Part shown: positions 33,374 to 44,267 of the stretch, one piece after another | Layout of the letters: each line of letters opens with the position of its first letter | Position numbering within the stretch: the first letter of the stretch is position 1 | Source: Glebionis coronaria | Taxonomy: Eukaryota > Streptophyta > Magnoliopsida > Asterales > Asteraceae | DNA length: 64,000 nucleotides | Direction of reading: 5' to 3' | Assembly (NCBI GenBank): GCA_025667525.1 | Contig: CM046878.1 | Coordinates: 513,058,274-513,122,273, forward strand | Notes under the pieces: model-generated | Seen by the model: the letters and a program-made list of their open reading frames with translations, nothing else | Told to the model about the DNA's origin: nothing | Databases searched by the model: none | Position numbers and translations under genes: made by a program

Positions 33374-34896
33374 CCGCAGTATCTATCCTTTTCTTTTGTT
33401 TTTATAATAAGTGTAGGGGGAGACCCTAGTATGTGTTTGTTGTTTTCTTTCTTCTCATGTGCAGGGATTCGAGCTATCAAAGATCCATTCTTGATGACTT
33501 TTGACAACCCGTGATTCCGTGTTTCCGTCTTCCCGGTTCTATCCTAAACTCTTTTGATTCTTTATATTATCCGTTATGATTGAAATAGGAATCACTTTAG
33601 TTGTCCCTTCCTTAGCCAGATTTAAACAAAGTGCACAATGTCCTAAGTGTAGGGGAGTTTACTCCCACATGCTTAAACATTGAGAAAAATGTTTATATTA
33701 AGTGTAGGGGGACTTCTATTGAAGTTAAGTGGGCTTTTCCTTGTATTTATCCTCATTTTAACTGAAAAATTGATTTTTCGACATTTTTCAAAAATTTTGA
33801 TCTATTTTGGCCTAGTTGTATTTATCTTTGTTATAGTTATTTTCTTTCTTTGCTAGAATAAATTTTAATAAAGTGGTTTTAATTTTCAAACGTTGTGAAT
33901 CTTTTGACTCAACCCGAGTTTACTTATCCAAGTTTACTCTAACTAGTATCCTTAATGTGTTTAAGTCAAGTTTTGCTAGGCTTTTATATTGGGAACTTTA
34001 AAACGCGAAAGTCTTAACTCTTACGGGTTAGGAACAAGAACTTTTCGCAAGTTCCTATAATTGATCCTAGAAAGTCGTTTATCAAGGGAACTTTAAAACG
34101 CGAATTCTAAACTTGAAAGAGTCTAAGAATTTGCAAGATCCTATAAATTACTTGAAAAACAAAAACTTTGATTTAATCGGCTAAGCATCCACGAGTCTCA
34201 TTCCTTGAGATTTTAAATTGTAGAGAACGAGAGATGATAGAGTCAATTATAAGTTTGGTATTCTTTCATGAATTTATGTGAGTTGATTATAAGCTTTTTC
34301 TCCCATCACTTGTTTATAAATTTAATTGCAATAAATAAGGTCGTACGATTTGAAAAGTTACTTAGCTTCTAGCCCAAGATCGTTTAAAAGTTGCTCGGTA
34401 TTAATTAGAGTTCATAGCCAAGGCATAACTTATTGAAGCGGGATGCGAAGATTGGCGAGTCCGAAAAGGCCCTAACAAGGCACGAGGGCTACATTTTGTT
34501 GTTAAAGATCCAAAGTGATGTGAATAATCATTTATCACAAATCAATATGAAGGATCAAGACACACGACGAAAAGCAAATACTCCCCTAAAGATCATGGAG
34601 AAGTCTATCCAAAAAGGCCCTAACAAGGTATGAGGATAAATAGATCCAAGTCCTAAAAGGAGGCGGATCGTTGTATATCAAAATCCCAAATAAAGATTGG
34701 AGAAAAATGAAGAAGTCGTGGTCCAAGTATGAAGAATCTCTCAAAAACTTCAAGTGAAGAAATTCCTATTATGAAGAGAAGACCCTTATTTCATGAGCGT
34801 CTCTCAAGATTTGAAGTATGCAGTCACTGCCAAATATCGGTCCGAGAAAGGTCTCAAATCGTGAAGCGAGTTATGCCAAGATATGAACTTTATGAG
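33374..34896 (+). other. Element D 3' noncoding region, middle segment
   Basis: Part of D stranded between inserted elements B and C. It contains three polypurine-like words AAGTGTAGGGG (about 33409, 33645 and 33700) and the conserved tail also seen in B, C and X. Small open frames are not credible as genes. The segment starts with the continuation of the GGGAGGCAACCCGCAG sequence interrupted by B and ends at the GTCCC duplication of C. Confidence 0.8.
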
Positions 34897-35332
34897 GTCC
34901 CTGATAGGTATGAGAACACCCATCCTTTTACCACTTAACTACAATAATAACCAAGCCCAAACGTGTATTTTATGTCGTAAATGTCGGAATTATGCGTGGT
35001 TTGTGTTTTTGTTGTGATTTAGGACCAAAATGTGAAAAGGGAAGAAAACACGGGCTTTCACGGGCTTTTATCAACGAAAAAGACAAAAGACGAAGTCAAG
35101 AGATCAAGAGTGCAAAAAGAACGGAAGTCCAAGACCTTTTCTGAAGATTTATCGAAGAACAAGTCTAAAGACAAAATTTTAATAAAGCCAAAGAACTCAA
35201 GTCTAATTAATGAAGAAATTATAAGACGAGTTTAATTAATCCCGAGACTAAGTCGATAAAGTCGAAGAACTTAAAAGACGGAAAGACGTGAAGAAAGAAA
35301 GAGGAGGCAACACATGCACCTCCCCATTTTCC

Positions 35333-35365
35333 TATAAATACCCTCCTAAACACATTTAGGAGGGT
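35333..35365 (+). promoter_or_regulatory. TATA box with adjacent hairpin, C 5' LTR
   Basis: TATAAATA overlaps the first base of the inverted repeat ACCCTCCTAAA/TTTAGGAGGGT. Transcription start should fall at or just after the hairpin. The 3' LTR conserves it exactly (box 42538-42545, arms 42545-42555 and 42560-42570). Confidence 0.65.
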
Positions 35366-35904
35366 TGGTTAGTTTTTAGTTAGTAGTAGCATTAGTCATT
35401 TTTCATTCTTATAGGTAATTTTAGAGAGAAAGTGACAGTTTCTCTCACTAGGAATTTAATCTTTCATCTTCCTTTCTTTCTAGTTTTAATCAAATCTTTA
35501 CTTTTGATAGCTTAATTCTTGTTTTAATCTTAATCTTATTCTACCTTTCTTAGTTTTCATTAACTTTAATCCGAAATTTACACACGTATTTGTTGATTTT
35601 TATGTTTGATTTCTTAAAAAGTTGTCTTTTCATTTCCATCTAAGCTTTTATACGAATTAAGCCATAAGTTTGACAATCTTATTAGCTTATTTTGTATTTA
35701 GCTTAATTGTTTTTAAGTTTTCTTAAAAAGTTTTAGTGTTTTTATAGTTTCCTTATTTGTGTCTTGAAAAGTTTTAATTTTGTGCTTATTTTGTTCATCT
35801 TATCCCTGTTTTATCTAGATTCGATTTATGCTTATTAGTTTTAGCTTATTTAGCTTTTGATTATTGTAATTTGTTATTCCATTGGAAAGAGAGGTTTCTC
35901 ACAT

Positions 35905-36305
35905 TGCGACAGCTTACTCTACATTCCGATAGTGACAGTATTGGAATAGGGTTTTGCATTCCGACGGTTCATTGCGACTGAGTATTACGATCTGGAACTT
36001 CCCCCTTATTCCGATCTGGGATTGCGATCGCTCATTGCGATTGCATATTCCGACGGCTCTTAAGGTTATCTTAAGTCGAAGTGCTGCCCAAATTTCATTA
36101 GCAACATTCTGATCTGAGTGACATTCCGATGGCTTTGTGTTTATTCCGATAGATTTAGTTTTTATACATTCCGATAGCTCTTGTTTTCTTTACATTCCGA
36201 TAGGTTTTGTTTCCTATATTGCGATAGACTCATTCCGATACCTCTATTGCGATCTGGATTCCGATGGGTATGGTGACAACATTCCGATCTGACATTCTGA
36301 TGGTT
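35905..36305 (+). repeat. ATTCCGATAG / ATTGCGATC array in C 5' LTR
   Basis: About 22 copies of ATTCCGATAG, ATTCCGATCTG, ATTCCGACGG and ATTGCGAT(C/T) words at irregular spacing. Same LTR position as the arrays of X/B and D, intermediate in motif between them. Confidence 0.85.
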
Positions 36306-36608
36306 TTGGGTTTTGAGTATATATTTTGCTTTGTTTTGTTTTTAAGTTACATTTTTATTACTTTGTCAAATTTAGTTTTTGTCACGCTTTAATTTTTGTC
36401 ATTTAATTAATTACAATTCTTAGTTTAATTTTTAAAGCCTTTATTTTTAGTCAACGACAAGTTTTCATTTTACCTTAGTTTAAATTAGATAAACCAAACC
36501 ATTTATTATTCCATCAAGAACGACTGAGTCGCACTCTTTATCGATAATCAATTCGAGAAGACTTGGAACTACGATATTTGTATACTTGGCAAAAGCCTTT
36601 GTATTAAA

Positions 36609-36623
36609 TGGCGCCGCTGCCGG
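36609..36623 (+). other. Element C primer binding site (tRNA-Asp-like)
   Basis: TGGCGCCGCTGCCGG, two bases after the LTR end, identical to that of D. Confidence 0.82.
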
Positions 36624-36824
36624 CTCTTTTCGTGAAGATTAACGGTTTATTGTGAGAGACGCGTTGGATTTTGGGATCCGTTCACTTTTGAACGTTATTT
36701 TTCTTGCTTAAAATTTTCAAAAATCCATAAAAATTAAAAATTTTCAAAAATCCAAAAAATAGGAAAACATATAAAAACCAAAAATATTTCTTGTCTATTT
36801 TTTCTTTTTCTTTTGTTGGTGTGT

Positions 36825-38375
36825 ATGCGTACTCGTGCTCGTAAGAAGAAAGTAGCTCAAGCCGAAGTCATTACTCCATCTATTGTCACCATGGACAATC
36901 AACCAATGATCGAGCTTTTGCAATCGCACGTAGAGGGCAACACCGATGCTGTTGTCATACCCGAGATTGGAGCCAACAATTTTGAGCTCAAATCCGGTTT
37001 CATTCAAATGGTCTCTGCTCAACCATTCTTGGGGCGTACACTTGATGATCCTCATGACCATATCAAACGGTTTCTTTAACTCACTAATACGGTCAAGTTT
37101 AATGGGGTTTCACAAGAGGTCATTCGCTTGCAACTTTTTCCTTTCTCCATAGAGGGACAAGCCCTGCATTGGCTTGATAAGGAACCGCCACAAAGTATTT
37201 TTACGTGGTCGGATTTAGAGACCAAATTCATAAACTACTTTTTCCCACCCTCACGTACTACCGCTTTGCGGAATGAAATCATTAATTTTGAACAAAAGTA
37301 CGGTGAGACATTTAGTGAATCTTGGGACCGTTTTAAGGAACTTTTAAGAAAGTGTCCACAACATGGTTTCACAAAAGTGCATCAACTTAACACTTTTTAC
37401 AATGGTTTAAGCATGAATGACCAAGATTCACTAAATAGTACCTCGGGGAGGTAACATTTTGGTTAAGTCTTCTAATGCCGCATGGGGTATCATTGAGAAC
37501 AAAGCCAAAGTCCAAACCAAGAGTGTTAGGCTACTATGGCTAGTGCCAGTGAGAGTGAAGTCACTACTCAAATCAGGGAGCTTACTTCTATAGTAAAACA
37601 TCTTGTTGTACGAGATAACCCTCCCACTCAACATGCCCATGCTCTTAATATAACTTGTGAAACTTGTGGTGGGCCACACTCTTATGCTAAATGTTATAAA
37701 GCTTATGATCAATCTCACGCGGAAGTGTACGCTTACAACAACACCGAGAGAGTTCATTTCAAACCTAATGTCGATGTTAATCACTTGTCTTACAACTCGA
37801 CAAATTATTTGGCTCCACCCGGTTTTCAACAAAGACCACCACAACCTAACCAAAACAACTAAGGGCCGCCAAGAGCTAATTTTCAAGGTAATGCCAATGT
37901 GAGGGGCTCAAATGGAAACCAAGGTAATTATCCAATGCAAAACCAAGGTTTTCAACACAAAGGTTTCAATCCTCAAGGTTTTCCACCTTATAACCAATAC
38001 CCAAATCAAGGTTTTCAACAACAAGGGTTCAATTTACCTCCTCCGCCAATGGACTTGGTTTTGCAAAAGTTGAATGAACATGAGAAAACCATGCTAGCAA
38101 TGCAAGAATCTACTAGACAAATTCAAGAGTCCTCGGATAGGAAATTTGCTCAAATGTTACAAACCCTTCATCCACAAGGTGCTCTTCCTACTAACACCGA
38201 AACAAACCCTAGAGCTAATGTGAGTGCTATTACTACCCGAAGTGGAGCAACTCTAGTAGGACTTTCTACCCCTCCTCCCGTTACTCCATCTACACCTCCT
38301 CCACCTCCATTTATCCCTCCTACTTCCACACCTAGTACTAGTTCTCCATTACCGTCTCCACCTCTCACGGGATAA
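36825..38375 (+). pseudogene. Element C gag (with internal stops)
   Basis: Start MRTRARKKKVAQAEV at 36825, matching the D and E1 gag starts. The N-terminal part has MIELLQSHVEGNTDAVVIPE, then a stop (37077-37079). The gag core follows with LFPFSIEGQALHWLDKEPPQ, FINYFFPPSRTTALRNEIIN and FTKVHQLNTFYNGLSMNDQD, closing at a stop near 37454. A knuckle CETCGGPHSYAKC occurs in the 37536-37862 piece; stop at 37860-37862; then a Gln/Gly/Phe-rich tail (GFNPQGFPPYNQYPNQGFQQ). All pieces are in one frame. This gag is closer in motif to E1 than D's gag is (LLQ..VEG, LDKEPP). Confidence 0.84.
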
Positions 38376-39360
38376 GTACCTAAACAAAACCCTCCACCAA
38401 CCCCACCTACCACCTCTAAACCTTCTACTTCTCAACCCTCAACATCTCAACCTGTACCTGCTACACCTTCACCTGCTACACCCACACCACCTAAACCCAA
38501 CATTCCTTACCCTTCCCGGCTGGAAAAAGGTAGACTTCTCACTAAAGATGACGTTCAAGTCTCCAAATTTTTAAACAAGATTGCCGGCATAACCATCACC
38601 TTTAGCCTTGTTGAAGCTCTTGCACAAATGCCTAAATTTGTCAAGATGTTTAAGGACTTGCTTAGCAAGAAGGAGAAGATGGTCGAGTTTGTTAATACTC
38701 GATTGAATGAAAATTTTTCTGCCGTCCTTCTAAAAGAACTTCTAGAAAAACTTGGAGATCCCGGTCGTTTCGTGCTACCTTGCATTTTCAACCAAACCGA
38801 AGAATTTACTGCCTTAGCCGATCTCGGGGCAAGTATTAATTTGATGGCTTTAAGTGTTTGGAAAACACTATCATTACCCGACCTTACACCAACAAATATG
38901 ACTCTTGAGCTAGCCAATCGCACTCTCGCTTACCCCGTTGGTATTGCCGAAGATGTATTTGTAAAAGTTGGCACCTTCACTTTTCCGGTTGACTTTGTTG
39001 TTGTTGATTATGAAATGGACCCTCGTATTCTGTTAATACTTGGTCGGCCATTTTTGAGAACCGGAAAAGCTCTAGTCGATGTTGCCGAAGGTGAGTTAAT
39101 CTTAAGGGTCGAGAATGATGCACAAGTATTCAAAATGGGGAAGATCACAACCAAAACAAATGGAAGAGAATCAGCGAATATGATTAATGTGCTCGATGAT
39201 TTTGTCATCTACAACAATCCTCTGTTCGATTCTTGCTATGATAATCCACTGTTCCATGATGATGTGGATGATTCTCCCTCCAATTCTGATCCTCCACCAA
39301 TATATGAATCTTCACCGATCTATGATGCTTATTATGATGATTCGAATTCCGATGGGATGA
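38376..39360 (+). pseudogene. Element C linker and retropepsin-like protease
   Basis: In frame with gag after the stop at 38373-38375. A Pro/Thr/Ser linker with the repeated words STSQP and PATP, then LLTKDDVQVSKFLNKIAGIT, the pre-protease block MPKFVKMFKDLLSKKEKMVE, the active-site motif LADLGASINLMAL, GIAEDVFVKVGTFTFPVDFV and ILGRPFLRTGKALVDVAEGE. It continues to FDSCYDNPLFHDDVDDSPSN; a frameshift near 39355 then moves to the acidic frame. Very similar to the D protease throughout, with the catalytic residues intact. Confidence 0.84.
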
Positions 39361-40045
39361 TTATGATAATTTTACTTCTGAGTATCCAGACATGCCCACT
39401 TATGAGGATTTTGATGAGGCTGATACTCTCTCGAGTGATTCTTCACATGATGACATTGCACCTACTTTTGATGAATATCCTCCGCCAACCATGCTTAATC
39501 CTACTTTGGATGACTACTCATTTGAGGAAGACTTTGCTACTTTTCTCAACACTTACTTCCCAAATGAGAGTGATGCTCCTCCTTTGGACTTTGATGATTA
39601 TGGTCTTTATCCTCCTTTGGATATGAAGAAACCTGTCTCAAAGGAGAAAAAGCCGGACGACACCAATATCCACAACACTTATGTCTTAACTCCTCTCTAT
39701 CCACCTTCTGAGGACGAGATTACGAGATTTATTATCGGATCTTCTTCAAGATCTGCTGAGCCTGAGGGTTATTTTCCCCTAAAGGAAAAGGTGTTCGACC
39801 CCGATATTGGAATTTTTAAGCCATCTCAGTATCCATCTGATGAAACAAAAGGAAAGATTTTTGGAAACCATGGAGATATGCTTGCACCTCAGCACCCTTA
39901 CTACCACCGTACTCCATCTTTGCTTAAGGGAACCTTGCCTACTCTTCTTTGGCTTGCCTTGTTCGCCTTAAGCTTGTGCTATTTGATGGACGAAAAACAT
40001 GTATTTGATCCAGGTGGATGTGGTTTAAGTTTCTTCCCATGCTAA
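39361..40045 (+). pseudogene. Element C acidic tail with C-terminal hydrophobic segment
   Basis: Frameshifted continuation (open from 39392, 217 codons). Asp/Glu-rich with YEDFDEADTLSSDSSHDDIA, EDFATFLNTYFPNESDAPPL, EKVFDPDIGIFKPSQYPSDE, ending with a hydrophobic run LLWLALFALSLCYLM (about residues 191-205) and then DEKHVFDPGGCGLSFFPC. The hydrophobic run is long enough for a membrane helix, which would be unusual for a gag-linked protein. It could also be frame drift past an ancestral stop. Function unknown. Confidence 0.7.
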
Positions 40046-42106
40046 TCAAGGTCGAGTCAGGCTCACGACTCGGTTAACAAAAACAAGCGCTTCTCGGGAG
40101 GCAACCCGCAGTATCTATCCTTTTTCTCTGTTTTTATAATAAGTGTAGGGGGAGACCCTAGTATGTGTTTGTTGTTTTCTTTCTTATCATGTGCAGGGAT
40201 TCGAGCTTACAAAGATCCATTCTTGATGACTTTTAACGACCCTTGATTCCGTGTACCCGTCTTCCCGGTTCTATCCTAAACTCTTTTGATTCTCTATTTT
40301 ATATTCTTCAATATTAAAATAGGAATCACTTTAGTTGTCCTTTCCTTAGCAAGATTTAAACAACGTGCACAATGTCCTAAGTGTAGGGGAGTTTACTTCC
40401 ACATGCTTATACATTGAGGACAATGTCTATATTAAGTGTAGGGGGACTTCTATCGAAGTTAAGTGGTCTTTTCCTTGTATTTGTCCTCATTTTAAACCAG
40501 AAAATTGATTTTTCGACATTTTTCAAAATTTATGATCTATTTTGGCCTAGTAGTATAGTTGTATTTTCCTTTATTTTAGTTATTTTATTTCGTTGCTAGA
40601 ATAAATTTTAATAAAGTGGTTTTAAATTTTTAAACGTTGTGAATCTTTTGACTCAACCCGAGTTTACTTATCCAAGTTTACTCTAGCTAGTATTCTTAAC
40701 GTGTTTACGTCAAGTTTTGCTAGGCTTTTATATAGGGAACTTTAATAAGCGAAAGTCTTAACTCTCACGGTTAAGAACAAGAACTTTTCGCAAGTTCCTA
40801 TAATTGATCCTAGAGAGTCGTTTATCAAGGGAACTTTAAAATGCGAATTCTAAACTTGAAAAAGTCTAAGAATTTGCAAGATCCTATAGATGACTCGAAA
40901 ACCCAAAACTTTGATTTAATTGGCTAAGCATCCACGAGTCTCATTCCTTGAGATTTTAAATTGTGGAGAACGAGAGATGATAGAGTCAATTATAAGTTCG
41001 GTATTCTTTCATGAATTTATGTGAGTTAATTATAAGCCTATTCTCCAATCGCTTGTTAATAAATTTAATTGCAATAAATAAGGTCGTACGATTTGAAAAG
41101 TTACTTAGCTTCCAGCCCAAGATCGTTTAAAAGTTGCTCGGTATAAATTAGAGTTCATAGCCAAGGCATAACTTATTGAAGCGGGATGCGAAGATTGGCG
41201 AGTCCGAAAAGGCCCTAACAAGGCATGAGGGCTATATTTTGTTGCTAAAGATCCAAAAGTGATGTGAAGAATCATTTATCGAAAATCAATATGAAGGATC
41301 GAGACACACGACGAAAAGCAGAAACTCCCCAAAAGATCATGGAGAAGTCTATCCAAAAAGGCCCTAACAAGGTATGAGGATGAATAGATCCAAGTCCTAA
41401 AAGGAGGCGGATCGTTGTATTTCAAAATCCAAAATAAAGATTGGAGAAAAATGAAGAAGTCGTGGTCCAAATATGAAGAATCTCTCAAAAACTTCAAGTG
41501 AAGAAATTCCTATTATGAAGAGAAGACCATTATTTCATGAACGTCTCTCAAGATTTGAAGTATGAAGTCACTGCCAAATATCGGTCCGAGAAAGGTCTCA
41601 AATCGTGAAGCGAGTTATGCCAAGATATGAACTTTATGAGGTCCCGAGAAGCAGTTTTAAAAGATTTCGTCCTTTAGCTAACTATTGATTAAATCGTCCC
41701 ACTTTATTTTCAGCCTTAATAACTATCGAAATAAGTCAACAATGCATCCTCGTGATCATTCAAGACAGTAATAAAATATAAGAGATACACCTAGGAATAA
41801 GGGATCCTAAGTAAATAATTGGCCCACATGAATTCGTGATAGTTTACTAACTTATAATAACAATGATCTCGTTTTTAAGCTTGGTTTGGGGAATGTGAAA
41901 ACTTGAGGATGATAATCATTCATGACATTTCCAAAACCCTAAGGTATGTGTTTGATTTCTTTACTTATTTTCTTCCTTTGAATGTTTTATAATTTTCTAT
42001 CTTTTTAATAAAGGCCAAGGTGGATCGATTATGATGGAAAATGTAAAACATGCTCTGTAACTAATGCATTGCATGAGGACATTGCAATGGTCAAGTGTAG
42101 GTAATT
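40046..42106 (+). other. Element C 3' noncoding region and polypurine tract
   Basis: About 2.06 kb, homologous to the tails of B, D and X. AAGTGTAGGGG words occur near 40141, 40379 and 40435; the terminal tract is TCAAGTGTAGGTAATT before the LTR at 42107, changed from GGGGATT in relatives. No supported gene on either strand. Confidence 0.78.
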
Positions 42107-43813
42107 TGATAGGTGTGAAAACACCCATCCTTTTACCACTTAACTACAATAATAACCAAGCCCAAACGTGTATTTTATGTCGTAAATGTCAGAATTATGC
42201 GTGGTTTGTGTTTTTGTTGTGATTTAGGACCAAAATGTGAATAGGGAAGAAAACACGGGCTTTAACGGGATTTTATCAACGAAAAAGACAAAAGACAACG
42301 TCAAGAGATCAAGAGTGCAAAAAGAACGGAAGTCCAAGACCTTTTCTGAAGATTTATCGAAGAACAAGTCTAAAGACGAAAGTTTAATAAAGCCGAAGAA
42401 CTCAAGTCTAATTAATGAAGAAATTATAAGACGAGTTCAATTAATCCCGAGACTAAGTCGATAAAGTCAAAGAACTTAAAAGACGGAAAGACGTGAAGAA
42501 AGAAAGAGGAGGCAACACATGCACCTCCCCATTTTCCTATAAATACCCTCCTAAACACATTTAGGAGGGTTGGTTAGTTTTTAGTTAGTAGTAGCATTAG
42601 TCATTTTTCATTCTTGTAGGTAATTTTAGAGAGAGAAAGTGACAGTTTCTCTCACTAGGAATTTAATCTTTCATCTTCCTTTCTTTCTAGTTTTAATCAA
42701 ATCTTTACTTTTGATAGCTTAATTCTTGTTTTAATCTTAATCTTATTCTACCTTTCTTAGTTTTCATTCACTTTAATCCGAAATTTACACACGTATTTGT
42801 TGATTTTTATGTTTGATTTCTTAAAAAGTTGTCTTTTCATTTCCATCTAAGCTTTTATACGAATTAAGCCATAAGTTTGACAATCTTATTAGCTTATTTT
42901 GTATTTAGCTTAATTGTTTTTAAGTTTTCTTAAATTTTTTAGTCTTTTTATAGTTTCCTAATTTTGTGTCTTGAAAAGTTTTAATTTTGTGCTTATTTTG
43001 TTCATCTTATCCCTGTTTTATCTAGATTCGATTTATGCTTATTAGTTTTAGCTTATTTAGCTTTTGCTTATTGTAATTTGTTATTCCATTGGAAAGAGAG
43101 GTTTCTCACATTGCGACAACTTACTCTACATTCCGATAGTGACAGTATTGGAATAAGGTTTTGCATTCCGACGGTTCATTGCGACTGAGTATTGCGATCT
43201 GGAACTTCCCCCTTATTCCGATCTGGGATTGCGATCGCTCATTGCGATCGCATATTCCGACGGCTCTTAAGGTTATCTTAAGTCGAAGTGTTGCCCAAAT
43301 TTCATTAGCAACATTCCGATATGAGTGACATTCTGATGGCTTTGTGTTTATTCCGATAGATTTAGTTTTTATACATTCCGATAGCTCTTGTTTTCTTTAC
43401 ATCCCGATAGGTTTTGTTTGCTATATTGCGATAGACTCATTCTCATACCTCTATTGCGATCTGGATTCCGATGGGTATGGTGACAACATTTCGATCTGAC
43501 ATTCCGATGGTTTTGGGTTTTGAGTATATATTTTGCTTTGTTTTGTTTTTAAGTTACCTTTTTATTACATTGTCAAATTTAGTTTTCGTCACGCTTTAAT
43601 TTTTGTCATTTAATTAATTACAATTCTTAGTTTAATTTTTAAAGCCTTTATTTTTACTCAACGACAAGTTTTCATTTTACCTTAGTTTTAATTAGATAAA
43701 CCAAACCATTTATTATTCCACCAAGAACGACTGAGTCGCACTCTTTACCGATAATCAATTCGAGAAGACTTGGAACTACGATATTTTTATACTTGGCAAA
43801 AGCCTTTGTATTA
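42107..43813 (+). repeat. Element C 3' LTR
   Basis: 1707 bp, begins TGATAGGTGTGAAAACACC with an intact terminal hairpin and ends GCCTTTGTATTA before GTCCC. It differs from the 5' copy at scattered positions, including GTCAGAATT for GTCGGAATT near 42188. Confidence 0.9.
43110..43515 (+). repeat. ATTCCGATAG / ATTGCGATC array in C 3' LTR
   Basis: Counterpart of 35905-36305, with a handful of motif-destroying changes (ATCCCGATAG, ATTCTCATAC, ATTTCGATC). Confidence 0.85.
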
Positions 43814-43818
43814 GTCCC

Positions 43819-44267
43819 GAGAAGCAGTTTGAAAAGATTTTGTCCTTTAGTTAACTATTGATTAAATCATCGCACTTTATTTTCAGCCTAAATAACTATC
43901 GAAATAAGTCAACAATGCATCCTCGTGATTATTCAAGACAACAATAAAATATAAGAGATACACCTAGGAATAAGGGAGTCTAAGTAAATAATTGGCCCAC
44001 ATGAGTTTGTGGTAGTTGGCTAACTTATAATAACAATGATCTTGTTTTTAAGCTTGGTATGGGGAATGCGAAACTTGAGGGTGATAATCATTCATGACAT
44101 TCTAAAACCCCAAGGTAAGTTTTTGATCTTTTTACCAGTTTTCTTCCTTCAAATATTTTGTCTCTTTAATAAAGGCCAATGTGGATTGATCGTAATGGAA
44201 AATGTAAAACTTACTTTGTAATTACTGCATTGCATGAGGACATTGCAATGGTCAAGTGTAGGGGATT
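43819..44267 (+). other. Element D 3' noncoding region, last segment and polypurine tract
   Basis: Resumes D after the second GTCCC copy (43814-43818). Homologous to 31010-31460 of B. It ends TCAAGTGTAGGGGATT directly before the 3' LTR, the likely plus-strand primer. No coding signal. Confidence 0.8.

Larger units (their letters stand above)
34902..36606 (+). repeat. Element C 5' LTR
   Basis: 1705 bp. TATA box TATAAATA at 35333-35340, directly followed by a perfect 11-bp inverted repeat (ACCCTCCTAAA at 35340-35350, TTTAGGAGGGT at 35355-35365, loop CACA). Motif array about 35905-36305. The terminal hairpin is weakened here (GGTAT...ACACC). Confidence 0.9.
34902..43813 (+). mobile_element. Element C: gag-protease-only LTR element nested in D
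   Basis: A complete 8912-bp plus-strand element with target duplication GTCCC (34897-34901 and 43814-43818). LTRs 34902-36606 and 42107-43813, primer site 36609. The internal reading frame 36825-40045 encodes gag, protease and an acidic tail only, followed by 2 kb of 3' noncoding sequence. It ends TGATA...GTATTA, i.e. TG...TA. Same layout as D, but its LTR motif array is of a different type. Stops in gag make it inactive. Confidence 0.92.
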
